DNA of 40,246 nucleotides from JAZMZS01 sp045580775 (GTDB lineage Bacteria; Bacillota; Clostridia; Oscillospirales; CAG-272), in contig JAZNOK010000092.1 in assembly GCA_045580775.1 (NCBI GenBank), forward strand, positions 1 through 40,246. Reading direction: 5' to 3'. The notes below the pieces were generated by a model, which saw only the letters and a list, made by a program, of their open reading frames with translations, did no database searches and was not told the DNA's origin. The position numbers and the translations under genes were made by a program. Each line of letters opens with the position of its first letter. The first letter of the stretch is position 1. Shown piece by piece: positions 16,262 to 24,436 of this stretch.

Positions 16262-17743
16262 TTACTGCTGAAGTCCGAAGAGATCGTTTATTGCATCAAT
16301 ATCCTTCTGTGCAGATTCCTTTGCGGCTTCGTAGTTAGAGTAGAAAACATTAGTTCTCTTGGTTCTTACCTGATTGTAGGTATCTGCCATCCCCGTGATT
16401 CTGTATACGAGTCCCGGATCGAATACTACGTTGCTGTAGATAATATCGAGCATTCCTTCACTCTCGTTATCTCTCGTGTCACGGCCGATTAGCTGAAGCT
16501 CGTAGAAGGAGGGCGTTACGTACTGCATACCCTTGTAAGCGAGTATTTCGAGCAGCAATCCCGTTCTTTCGGGGTCCTCTACGAAAAAGGGAACTGCGAC
16601 ATACTGATTGTGGTATGCTGCTGTGAGCGAATAGTAGCTGTCCTGATCCTCGGTGAGCTTGGGGTAGGGAATGATGCCGAATTCTACGTCGTATTCTCTC
16701 ATCTGTGCGGGAATTGCGGCAGAGGCGAGATAGTACAGAACCTGACCGCCGCTGAACATTCCCCATCTGTTCTTGTCCCAGGTGTTTTGTGCATAGCCGT
16801 ACTGATAGTCAAAGCAGGTAGTGGTATCGAATATGATGTCGGCGTATTTCTGTACGATAGCGGAGGTCTTATCATTCATCAGAGTCAGCTCGAGCTCGCC
16901 GTCTTCGTTGACGGTTGCTATCTGACTGCCTCCCGACGCTACCGCCGCTGAATACGCATCAGCCCAGGTCATCATGCCGTATTTGTCCTTTTCGTTTCTG
17001 ACGTCGTCTCCGTTGAGATCCTCAGATATCTTCTTTACCTGAGTTGCCAGAGCATCCCAGGTCCACTTGCCCTCGCTTACGAGCTCGTAAGGGGAGGTCA
17101 GGTCTGACGATGCGAGCATTTCCTTGTTGAAGACGATGAGATGAACAACGCGGTTCTCAGCGAGGGTTATGTCACCTGTGGTGAAGTACATCTTGCCTTT
17201 GATACCGAACTGTTCGTTTGCGTCCTGACTCCACCATCTCTTTGACAGATCTATGTTCGGCAGAGAATTGAGATCGGTGAAATAGCCGTTATATGCACAT
17301 GAGCCGGCATTGTAGGAACCGATAGTGGCAAAGTCGTAGTCGTATGACTGCGAGGAGTACATTTTCGAGAAAATATCAAAACCCGTTCCGGTTCCTGTTT
17401 TTTGTGAGCCGAATTTGATTTTATCGTCTACTGCAATTTTTACCTTGTAGGCTTGCTCTACCTCGGTGTTTCTCTTGTGTTGAGCGATTGCAACGACGTC
17501 CTTTGTGTCGGTAGCACCGTCAAAGTCGTTGTTCTTGTAGTTGCCGGATACGAGGATCTTCACCTCATAGCCGTCATAGTCGGCCTCCGTAGGAACATCG
17601 AGCACGGTAGATGGGTCAACGGTTTCTGCTGCTGTGTCGGTGTCGGTTACAGGTGCGGTGCTGTCTATAGCGGCACTCTGCCCGCATGAGCATAAGAGCA
17701 GAGCCAGCATAACGGCGGTGACGGGTATCAGCTTTCTTTTCAT
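16262..17743 (-). CDS. Sugar ABC transporter solute-binding lipoprotein (family 1)
   Basis: 493 residues from the ATG at 17743, which has a GGAGGAGA ribosome site; the longer open frame upstream starts at a weak codon over the leader. The lipobox-like LLCSC puts the lipidated cysteine at residue 20. The mature part has features of extracellular solute-binding family 1 proteins of Clostridia (DYDGYEVKILVSG, WWSQDANEQFGIKGKMYF, VFNKEMLASSD, GKWTWDALATQVKKI, YDVEFGIIPYPKL). It captures an oligosaccharide outside the cell for an ABC importer. No permease genes are adjacent, so it must work with permeases encoded elsewhere and probably with the MsmX-type ATPase at 23121. First gene of the unit with the sialidase-fold lipoprotein. 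Confidence 0.9.
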   Translation of the reverse strand: MKRKLIPVTAVMLALLLCSCGQSAAIDSTAPVTDTDTAAETVDPSTVLDVPTEADYDGYEVKILVSGNYKNNDFDGATDTKDVVAIAQHKRNTEVEQAYKVKIAVDDKIKFGSQKTGTGTGFDIFSKMYSSQSYDYDFATIGSYNAGSCAYNGYFTDLNSLPNIDLSKRWWSQDANEQFGIKGKMYFTTGDITLAENRVVHLIVFNKEMLASSDLTSPYELVSEGKWTWDALATQVKKISEDLNGDDVRNEKDKYGMMTWADAYSAAVASGGSQIATVNEDGELELTLMNDKTSAIVQKYADIIFDTTTCFDYQYGYAQNTWDKNRWGMFSGGQVLYYLASAAIPAQMREYDVEFGIIPYPKLTEDQDSYYSLTAAYHNQYVAVPFFVEDPERTGLLLEILAYKGMQYVTPSFYELQLIGRDTRDNESEGMLDIIYSNVVFDPGLVYRITGMADTYNQVRTKRTNVFYSNYEAAKESAQKDIDAINDLFGLQQ

Positions 17744-17819
17744 TTTTGATCTCCTCCTTGAGCTTTCGGTAAGAACCGCACGGTATGATAAAATACACAT
17801 GCGGTATGTTTACACCTTA

Positions 17820-17848
17820 ATTCTACTACCTTATATCTCATATGTAAA
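17820..17848 (-). promoter_or_regulatory. Promoter of the solute-binding protein operon
   Basis: On the minus strand TTTACA (17843-17848), a 17-base spacer and TAGAAT (17820-17825), about 75 bases before the start codon. An ACCGCA/TGCGGT inverted repeat lies in the leader (about 17775-17805). Confidence 0.7.
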
Positions 17849-18075
17849 GTGCCAAAAATTCCAAAAGGTACGAAAAATTCTCTTATTGATAAAAAACTTT
17901 TAAAAAAAAGAACAAAGCTGACCTTTTGCGAAAAAATTGCTTCTGTCGTCTTTTGTTTTGTAAAAATATCACATATAAGCAAACTTTGCGTACTGAAATC
18001 ATGTCAAAATCAACTTTCCGGGTGCCTTTTTTTGCAGTCATATAAGTGCATACTCACCTGCAAGAATAAAGAATC
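17849..18075. other. AT-rich intergenic region, no gene seen
   Basis: Between the solute-binding protein promoter and the terminator at 18076 there are A/T tracts. I see no frame with a ribosome site and no recognisable RNA. Confidence 0.4.
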
Positions 18076-18104
18076 GGGGTGCACTTTGTTACTGAGTGCA
18101 CCCC
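18076..18104 (-). terminator. Terminator after the broken small gene
   Basis: A perfect 10-bp stem (18076-18085 with 18095-18104) around a nine-base loop, followed on the minus strand by a T-rich stretch. Confidence 0.7.
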
Positions 18105-18118
18105 CGCGAAGGTATTAT

Positions 18119-18331
18119 TTATTTCTTGCCGGTTTTTTCTTTCTGAGAATTATAAGCATCACTGCGGATATAATTCCAAGCTCGGGCAATGCAGAAACGG
18201 GCAAAAATGTTTAAAACCGATATTAGTTCGACTATTCTCGGTGAGTGCCGTGCTGCCTTTTTGTACATCTTTTTTGTATCTGCGGCAGCTTCTGAAAGAA
18301 CAGACACGGCATGCCTTATTTCTGTATGCAT
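18119..18331 (-). pseudogene. Broken second copy of the small tail-anchored gene
   Basis: It starts at 18331 with the same GGAGGT ribosome site and the same first 32 residues as the gene at 12710-12982 (two differences: D to V and L to H). Similarity stops at 18234 and the frame then runs through unrelated, hydrophilic sequence without a membrane segment. In another frame the same DNA encodes a hydrophobic, Lys/Arg-terminated tail (PELGIISAVMLIILRKKK) ending just before the terminator, as if the end of a different membrane-anchored protein had been joined out of frame. I treat it as a decayed gene; expression of the 70-residue product cannot be excluded because start and ribosome site are intact. 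Confidence 0.6.
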
Positions 18332-18543
18332 TTGATAGACCTCCGAGCAAAGATGGTTCGCTATCTGAAAACAGATCGTTTTCGTATTTATTGTTCCGCC
18401 AAAGTTATGTTATTATCTCGGCAAATATTGCTTTTTTGAAAAAATCTATTTATTTTGCCGTCCGGATGTTGTATAATGAAAAAAACAATGTCGGAGAAAG
18501 GAGGCGGTACGGTGATCACTCTGTCAAGCAGTATAACAGAGCT
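18234..18543. repeat. Copy B of the duplicated recG-upstream segment
   Basis: The partner of 12885-13193. This copy keeps the working recG promoter (TATAAT at about 18472-18477), the ribosome site and full-length recG, but its small divergent gene is broken. Confidence 0.9.
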
Positions 18544-20671
18544 TAAAGGTATAGGAAAGGTACGTGCCGCCGCATTTGAAAAGCTGGGTATAAAAACTCT
18601 GCGAGACGTTCTCTATCATTTTCCGCGTGCATATCAGAACAGAGGGGACGTCAGGAGCATAAACGAGCTCCGTCACGGAGATGTTGCGGCACTTATGCTT
18701 ACTGTAGCTACCGTTCCCAGAAACGCTATGATAAAAAGGGGCATGACCCTGACAAAATTCCGCGGATATGACGATACGGATTCTATTGAAATAGTGTTCT
18801 TTAACCAGCCTTATCTGAAGGACGTCTTTGAGGTGGGCGAGCAGTACCGCTTCTACGGAAAGATAACCGCCGGCAAGAGAAATGTTCTTATGCTGTCGTC
18901 TCCGACATACGAGAAATGCACACAAGGAGTGGCACTGAGGGATTTTGTTCCGATATACCCCCTGAGTGAGGGACTGAATACAAAGGTCATATCAGAGGTT
19001 GTGGCACAGGCTCTCAAGAGTGCATCCTCCTCGCTTGCGGATCCGTTGCCTGAGAGTATCAGACGTTTTCGCAGACTCGCTACGCTCTCTTATGCTATCC
19101 GTAATATCCACCAACCTCCGGATATGGAGTCGCTCAGAGCTGCAGGAAGGCGTCTTGCATACGACGAGATGTTCTATTATGCGTTGTGTGCCTCTGCTTT
19201 TTCAAAAAAACACCGAGAGGGAAGAAGCTTTTTTATGGAGGACACCGATGTGTCCGAGTTTCTCAGACAAATTCCGTTCTCACTTACTTCGGCACAGCAG
19301 AGATGCATAGATGAAATCAGAGCAGATCTGTCATGTACCGACATGAGTGTACCTGCTATGTCGCGTATTGTGGTAGGTGATGTCGGCAGCGGAAAGACCG
19401 TCTGTGCAGCTGCGGCACTTTATATCTCTGCAAAGAACGGAATGCAGGCGGCTATGATGGCACCGACAGAGATACTTGCTACTCAGCATTATCATGATCT
19501 CATGCCGCTTTTTGAATCTTTGGGAATCAAGTGTGAGCTTTTGTGCGGCTCTACCAAAAAAAGTGAAAAGGACCGGATCAGGCGTGCTCTCGCCACTGAG
19601 GGGGAAGACCGGTGTGATATAGTAATAGGCACACATGCCGTCATCAGCGAAGGCGTGGAGTTTTCGAGACTGGGTCTGGTCATCACGGATGAGCAGCACC
19701 GCTTCGGAGTGAAACAGCGTCAGGCTCTCTCGGAAAAGGGCAAAGGAGTGCATACGCTTGTCATGAGTGCGACTCCCATACCGAGGACAATGTCGCTTGT
19801 CATGTACAAGGATATTGATGTCAGCATCATAGATGTGCTTCCTGCGGGCAGGATGCGTGTGGATACATTCTGGGTGAATGAGAGCTACAGAGAAAGGCTC
19901 AATGCGTTTATAAGAAAACAGATCGAGCAGGGAGGACAGGTATATATTGTATGCCCGACAGTCGAAAGGTCGGATGACGATGATGAGGATGGCGGAGGGG
20001 TAGACGCAAAGAGCCTGTTTGAGCTGGCTTTGGGTGAGGACAGACCTCCGCTGAAAGCGGCGGTGGACTATGCAAAGGAACTCTCAGAGAAGGTGTTTTC
20101 CGATATTCCTGTAGGATTTCTCCACGGAAGGATGAAACCCGCTAAAAAAGACGAGGTCATGGGCAGATTTGTCAGAGGGGAGATAAAGATACTGGTCTCC
20201 ACAACGGTAATTGAGGTAGGAGTGAATGTACCGTCTGCTACTCTCATGATCGTGGAAAACGCAGAACGGTTCGGACTGTCTCAGCTTCATCAGCTCAGAG
20301 GCCGCGTCGGAAGAGGAAACAAAAAGTCCTACTGTGTGCTTGTTTCCGACAGCAAGGGAGAAACGGCAAAAGGACGCCTCACAACTATGAAGAATACCTA
20401 TGACGGATTTGCAATCGCGGAGAAGGATCTGAGGATGAGAGGTCCGGGAGACTTTTTTGCGGTAGGTTCGGGCAGTGACTCCAGGATAAGGCAGAGCGGT
20501 GAGAATGCTTTCCGAATGTCGGGAATGTGTTCGGACGAGGGGCTGATGGAGGCTGCGTTTGAGGATGCAAGAGCCGTATATGAGGGGGTTTCGGTCTCTG
20601 AGGGAGACAGAGAAGTGCTCCTATCCTATGCCGGGGCAATGTATGATGTTGGTTCTGCAGCACTGAACTGA
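18512..20671 (+). CDS. recG: ATP-dependent DNA helicase RecG
   Basis: 719 residues from the GTG at 18512, chosen because AAAGGAGG lies seven bases upstream; upstream ATGs lack a ribosome site. The N-terminus has the helix-hairpin and OB 'wedge' region (LKGIGKVRAAAFEKLGI, then GDVAALMLTVATV). The helicase core follows with Walker A GDVGSGKT, TEILATQH, the DEQH box, SATPIPRT, STTVIEVGVNVP and HQLRGRVGRG. It remodels stalled replication forks and Holliday junctions by fork regression. It is slightly longer than typical (about 680 residues) because of an acidic insert (SDDDDEDGGG) in the second RecA-like domain. It is followed by rarA, another fork-maintenance gene, 48 bases downstream. A partial duplicate of its 5' end lies at 12885-13216. 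Confidence 0.97.
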   Translation: MITLSSSITELKGIGKVRAAAFEKLGIKTLRDVLYHFPRAYQNRGDVRSINELRHGDVAALMLTVATVPRNAMIKRGMTLTKFRGYDDTDSIEIVFFNQPYLKDVFEVGEQYRFYGKITAGKRNVLMLSSPTYEKCTQGVALRDFVPIYPLSEGLNTKVISEVVAQALKSASSSLADPLPESIRRFRRLATLSYAIRNIHQPPDMESLRAAGRRLAYDEMFYYALCASAFSKKHREGRSFFMEDTDVSEFLRQIPFSLTSAQQRCIDEIRADLSCTDMSVPAMSRIVVGDVGSGKTVCAAAALYISAKNGMQAAMMAPTEILATQHYHDLMPLFESLGIKCELLCGSTKKSEKDRIRRALATEGEDRCDIVIGTHAVISEGVEFSRLGLVITDEQHRFGVKQRQALSEKGKGVHTLVMSATPIPRTMSLVMYKDIDVSIIDVLPAGRMRVDTFWVNESYRERLNAFIRKQIEQGGQVYIVCPTVERSDDDDEDGGGVDAKSLFELALGEDRPPLKAAVDYAKELSEKVFSDIPVGFLHGRMKPAKKDEVMGRFVRGEIKILVSTTVIEVGVNVPSATLMIVENAERFGLSQLHQLRGRVGRGNKKSYCVLVSDSKGETAKGRLTTMKNTYDGFAIAEKDLRMRGPGDFFAVGSGSDSRIRQSGENAFRMSGMCSDEGLMEAAFEDARAVYEGVSVSEGDREVLLSYAGAMYDVGSAALN

Positions 20672-20719
20672 TACAGTTTTGTCCGCGGTGCCTGTATACA
20701 GAATAAATGAGGAAATGAT

Positions 20720-21958
20720 ATGAAAACAGATACACGGCCGCTTGCCGACAAGATACGTCCGCAGACTCTGGACGAGATCGCAGGACAGTCACATCTTGTC
20801 GGAGAGGGCGGTATACTCAGACGCCTGTGCGAGGCAGGCAGAATCGGCAGTATGATCTTTTACGGTCCTCCCGGAACCGGAAAGACAACTACAGCCGAGA
20901 TAATAGCAAAAAACTCAGGAATGCGTATGGTGAGACTCAATGCCACCAATGCCACCATAGCTGACGTCAAGGATGCCATATCCCAGACGGAAGGGTTCTT
21001 AGGCGAGCAAGGAATATTACTTTACCTTGACGAGATACAGTATTTCAACAGAAAACAACAGCAGTCATTGCTTGAATGTGTGGAGGACGGCAGGGTGACG
21101 CTTATTGCCTCTACTACGGAAAATCCGTATTTTTACGTTTACAATGCACTTCTGTCACGGTCGTCGGTTTTTGAGTTCAAGAGTGTAGAGCCGCAGGATA
21201 CGGTAAAGGTCCTTGAGCGTGCATGGAATATACTAAATGACACCTACTCAACAACCAAAAGTGCCGATAGGGAAGCACTTCTTTATATAGCAAAAAAATG
21301 CGGCGGGGATGTCAGAATGTCTATCGGGCTTGTTGAGAATGCATTCTTTGTCACCGACAGCGTTCTTGACCGTTCGAGTGCGGATGCACTCGCTGCTTGT
21401 GCCCGTGTCAATTATGACAAGTCGGGTGACAGCCATTACGATCTGCTTTCTGCCCTTCAAAAGTCCATACGCGGCTCGGATGCAGACGCGGCGATATTTT
21501 ATCTTGCATCCTTGCTTGAGGCGGGAGAACTGATCAGTGCCACAAGACGCCTTCAGGTGATTGCGAGTGAGGACATAGGTGCGGCATACCCCATGGCAGC
21601 AGCGATAACCTATGCCTGCTGCCGATCTGCTATAGAGCTTGGAATGCCTGAAGCATCTATACCTTTGTCTAATGCGGTTATAATGCTCGCTACCTCTCCA
21701 AAGTCCAACTCTGCTCATATAGCTTATGAAAGAGCGGCGGCGGATGTCAGGGCGGGGCTTGGGAGTGATATGCCAAAGCACCTCAGATCTCCTTTGTTTG
21801 AGGGGTATAAGTACCCTCATGACTACCCTCATCATTATGTTGAACAGAGGTATATGCCAAAGGGACTGGAGCGTACATATTACGAATACGGAGAGAACCG
21901 TACAGAGCAGGCGGCGATGAAATACTGGTCCGACATCAAAGGAACAAAGAAACTTTGA
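20720..21958 (+). CDS. rarA: Replication-associated recombination protein A (RarA/MgsA)
   Basis: 412 residues, typical for the family. AAA+ motifs are GPPGTGKTT (49-57), LYLDEI (101-106, Walker B), a sensor-1 region ASTTENPYF and SRSSVFEF. The C-terminal part has the tetramerisation/helical region (ISATRRLQVIASEDIGAAYP, PKSNSAHIAYERA and a final HHYVEQRYMPKGL ... YYEYGEN). It is a DNA-dependent ATPase acting at stalled forks with SSB and clamp-loader related functions. The ATG has a GAGGAA ribosome site. It is probably co-transcribed with recG, which fits their shared role. Confidence 0.95.
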   Translation: MKTDTRPLADKIRPQTLDEIAGQSHLVGEGGILRRLCEAGRIGSMIFYGPPGTGKTTTAEIIAKNSGMRMVRLNATNATIADVKDAISQTEGFLGEQGILLYLDEIQYFNRKQQQSLLECVEDGRVTLIASTTENPYFYVYNALLSRSSVFEFKSVEPQDTVKVLERAWNILNDTYSTTKSADREALLYIAKKCGGDVRMSIGLVENAFFVTDSVLDRSSADALAACARVNYDKSGDSHYDLLSALQKSIRGSDADAAIFYLASLLEAGELISATRRLQVIASEDIGAAYPMAAAITYACCRSAIELGMPEASIPLSNAVIMLATSPKSNSAHIAYERAAADVRAGLGSDMPKHLRSPLFEGYKYPHDYPHHYVEQRYMPKGLERTYYEYGENRTEQAAMKYWSDIKGTKKL

Positions 21959-22066
21959 TTTTCTTTGCTCAGAAGAAAAAGACGAACGTCATACCGAAAA
22001 AATGAATATTTTTGCCTTTTCAGACCTACACTCACTATGATCGTGAGAATAATACGGGAGGTCGGT

Positions 22067-22159
22067 ATGCGCGATTTTTGGAATATGTTTTTGGTGGCGT
22101 TTGTTCTTGGCTTGGTCTTTTGTTTGCCGCTTTTGATAGCGGTGCTTGTGCTTGTGTGA
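22067..22159 (+). CDS. 30-residue hydrophobic single-span peptide
   Basis: The ATG at 22067 follows GGGAGGT by four bases. The product has a short charged start (MRDFWNMF) and one membrane-spanning stretch rich in Leu/Val/Phe that reaches the C-terminus. An in-frame ATG at 22037 would add ten residues. It lies 108 bases after rarA and 16 bases before the pseudouridine synthase gene on the same strand. No family recognised. Such short membrane peptides occur but are hard to prove from one genome. Confidence 0.4.
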   Translation: MRDFWNMFLVAFVLGLVFCLPLLIAVLVLV

Positions 22160-22175
22160 AAAAGGAGATTTTTTT

Positions 22176-22886
22176 ATGCGGTTGGACAGATTTTTATCCG
22201 ATATGGGAGTGCTTACCCGATCTGAGAGTAAGCGTGCTGTTAGAGCGGGAGCTGTCAGTGTAAACGGAGCTACCGCACGAAAAAGCGATCTTTGTATAGA
22301 TCCCGAGCACGACACAGTCATGTACAAGGGAGAAAAGGTGGAGTATGAGCGGTTTACCTATATAATGCTCAATAAGCCGAAGGGATATATCAGTGCAACC
22401 GATGATAAGAGAAAGAAAACGGTACTTGAGCTGATAGAGCCGAGACTGGCATCCAGAGAACTGTTCCCCTGCGGCAGACTGGACATTGATACGACAGGAC
22501 TCTTGATTTTGACAAATGACGGACAGCTGGCACATGCTCTGCTTTCTCCAAAGCACCACGCAGAGAAGGTATACCGATTCAGCACCGATGCACGTCTTCC
22601 GTCAGATGCACCGGATCGGGTGAGGGAAGGGCTGGAGCTTCTTGACGGGTATGAGTGTCTCAGTGCGGAGCTTGAGCTGGATGCAGAGGGGAACGGGGGA
22701 TATATTACCCTCAGAGAAGGTAAATACCATCAGATCAAACGAATGGCACAGGCTCTGGGGTGTGAGATAGTTGAGCTTGAGAGAGTGGCGTTCGGCGGAG
22801 TGGAACTGGACAGGAGTTTGCAACGCGGAGAGTACAGAGCTCTGACACCCGAGGAGATCGCTTTGCTTGAGAGATATAGAATTTAG
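22176..22886 (+). CDS. RsuA/RluB-family pseudouridine synthase
   Basis: 236 residues from the ATG at 22176, eight bases after AAGGAG. The N-terminal S4 RNA-binding domain (MRLDRFLSDMGVLTRSESKR ... VSVNG) is followed by the catalytic domain with LNKPKGYIS, FPCGRLDIDTTGLLILTNDG (catalytic Asp103) and REGKYHQIKRM. Length and motifs fit the small-subunit enzyme that makes pseudouridine 516 in 16S rRNA, but RluB-like large-subunit enzymes share them, so I leave the symbol open. Cytosolic; acts on ribosomal RNA or particles. Confidence 0.9.
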   Translation: MRLDRFLSDMGVLTRSESKRAVRAGAVSVNGATARKSDLCIDPEHDTVMYKGEKVEYERFTYIMLNKPKGYISATDDKRKKTVLELIEPRLASRELFPCGRLDIDTTGLLILTNDGQLAHALLSPKHHAEKVYRFSTDARLPSDAPDRVREGLELLDGYECLSAELELDAEGNGGYITLREGKYHQIKRMAQALGCEIVELERVAFGGVELDRSLQRGEYRALTPEEIALLERYRI

Positions 22887-22893
22887 TGAGCAA

Positions 22894-22966
22894 ATTGCAC
22901 AAAAAAGTTCACAAAAATGCCAAAAAATACCATTTAGCAGTTCTCGAAATGTTGTTTTTGTGCAAT
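22894..22966. promoter_or_regulatory. 12-bp inverted repeat before msmX
   Basis: ATTGCACAAAAA (22894-22905) and TTTTTGTGCAAT (22955-22966) are perfect inverted copies 49 bases apart, with further CACAAAAA-like repeats just inside the left arm. They lie upstream of the msmX -10 box. This could be an operator pair for a looping regulator or a long-loop hairpin ending the previous transcript. The TGTGCAAT core also occurs upstream of kdgK. Confidence 0.5.
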
Positions 22967-23029
22967 ATTACCAAAGCGAATAATGAAAGTTTGGTTGAAT
23001 ACCCACTTTTATTTTCCGATGCAAAATGA

Positions 23030-23035
23030 TATAAT
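23030..23035 (+). promoter_or_regulatory. -10 box of msmX
   Basis: TATAAT with no good -35 at 17 bases (TTTTAT). This suggests an activator-dependent promoter or an extended element. The leader to the start codon is about 80 bases. Confidence 0.5.
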
Positions 23036-23120
23036 GTATATCGTCAAAAAGTACGTCCAGGCGTATGATATTAATTACTGATAATCAAAGGTTATTGATA
23101 ATATTAGGAGGAATTTTTAA

Positions 23121-24248
23121 ATGGCAAGCCTTTCACTGAAGCACATTTACAAAAAGTACCCCGGCGGAGTTACCGCTGTATCCGACTTCTGCCTTGAGAT
23201 CAAGGATAAGGAATTTCTTATTCTCGTAGGTCCTTCAGGATGCGGAAAATCAACAACACTGAGAATGATTGCCGGCCTTGAGGAGATTTCTGAGGGAGAA
23301 CTCTATATCGGAGATAAGCTTGTCAATGATATAGCTCCTAAGGACAGAGATATCGCGATGGTTTTCCAGAACTACGCTCTTTATCCTCACATGTCCGTAT
23401 TCGAGAACATGGCATTCGGACTTAAGCTGAGAAAGACTCCCAAGGAGGAGATCATACGCCGCGTTGAGGAAGCAGCTCGTATACTTGATATTGCACACCT
23501 TCTCGACAGAAAGCCGAAGGCTCTTTCCGGAGGACAGAAGCAGCGTGTTGCACTCGGTCGTGCTATCGTTCGTTATCCTAAGGTATTCCTTCTCGACGAG
23601 CCTCTTTCCAACCTCGATGCTAAGCTCCGTGCAACGATGAGAACCGAGCTTACCAAGCTTCACAAGAGCGTCGGAACCACATTTATTTACGTAACACATG
23701 ACCAGACAGAGGCTATGACCATGGCAACGAGAATAGTTGTCATGAAGGACGGTCTTATCCAGCAGGTAGATACTCCTCAGAACCTCTATGACAAGCCTGT
23801 TAACCTCTTTGTTGCAGGATTTATCGGTACTCCTCAGATGAACTTCATCAACGCTCTCGTTGAGAAGAAGAACGGTGAGTACTACATTTCCTTCTGCGGC
23901 AATACTATCAAGATCCCCAATAACAAGTACCTCAACGAGAAAGAGGAGAATGTCATTGAGGAGTATGTCGGCAAGGAGATCGTTGCAGGTATCCGTCCCG
24001 AGGCTATTCACGACGACGAGATGTATCTCGAGAAGTTTGCTGACAGCATCATCGAGGCAGATGTTGAAGTTACAGAGCTTATGGGAGCTGAGATCTATCT
24101 TTACCTCATCGCAGGCGAGGAGCAGAACCTCATCGCACGTGTTGCATCCAACTCTCAGGCTAGAGCAGGAGACAAGATCAGAGTCGCTCTTGATCCTGAT
24201 AAGATCCATCTCTTTGACAAGGATACAGAGAGATACATCGCTCACTAA
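23121..24248 (+). CDS. msmX: Sugar ABC transporter ATP-binding protein, MsmX/UgpC type
   Basis: 375 residues. Motifs are Walker A GPSGCGKST (37-45), the Q-loop in MVFQNYALYPHMSV, the signature LSGGQKQR (135-142), Walker B FLLDEP (156-161) and the H-loop VTHDQTEAMTMA. The C-terminal 130 residues form the regulatory OB-like domain (VAGIRPEAI, GDKIRVALDPDKIHLFD) of carbohydrate-specific CUT1 ATPases. It stands alone with its own promoter and terminator. Elsewhere this is typical of the shared MsmX ATPase that energises many sugar importers whose loci carry only binding protein and permeases. A strong AGGAGG ribosome site and the absence of rare codons suggest high expression. Confidence 0.93.
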   Translation: MASLSLKHIYKKYPGGVTAVSDFCLEIKDKEFLILVGPSGCGKSTTLRMIAGLEEISEGELYIGDKLVNDIAPKDRDIAMVFQNYALYPHMSVFENMAFGLKLRKTPKEEIIRRVEEAARILDIAHLLDRKPKALSGGQKQRVALGRAIVRYPKVFLLDEPLSNLDAKLRATMRTELTKLHKSVGTTFIYVTHDQTEAMTMATRIVVMKDGLIQQVDTPQNLYDKPVNLFVAGFIGTPQMNFINALVEKKNGEYYISFCGNTIKIPNNKYLNEKEENVIEEYVGKEIVAGIRPEAIHDDEMYLEKFADSIIEADVEVTELMGAEIYLYLIAGEEQNLIARVASNSQARAGDKIRVALDPDKIHLFDKDTERYIAH

Positions 24249-24258
24249 TTATACAAGC

Positions 24259-24292
24259 AAAAAGGTGTTTGCCAAACGGCAAACACCTTTTT
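24259..24292 (+). terminator. Terminator of msmX
   Basis: A perfect 15-bp stem (24259-24273 with 24278-24292), AAAC loop, followed by more Ts. Confidence 0.95.
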
Positions 24293-24381
24293 TTCAACGT
24301 ATGCTTTTGTCATCTGTCGGTTTTACAGAGTGGTGGTAGGGCTTATCTGTATACTTATGAAGAGCGTGTCACAGCACACGT

Positions 24382-24410
24382 TTGTCAGCGTCGCAAAGAC
24401 GAGATTATAA
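24382..24410 (+). promoter_or_regulatory. Promoter upstream of the epimerase remnant
   Basis: TTGTCA (24382-24387), a 17-base spacer and TTATAA (24405-24410), followed by AGGAG and the start codon at 24437. Confidence 0.55.
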
Positions 24411-24436
24411 GTTTTGTATTCTTAATAGGAGAAAAG

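Noticed and set aside
18079..18546. A 155-codon plus-strand frame upstream of recG
   Set aside because: Overlaps the duplicated noncoding segment and the divergent small gene; no ribosome site; its sequence mirrors the duplicated region.
23250..24245. A 331-codon minus-strand frame antisense to msmX
   Set aside because: Shadow of a highly conserved ATPase gene; no ribosome site or domain.
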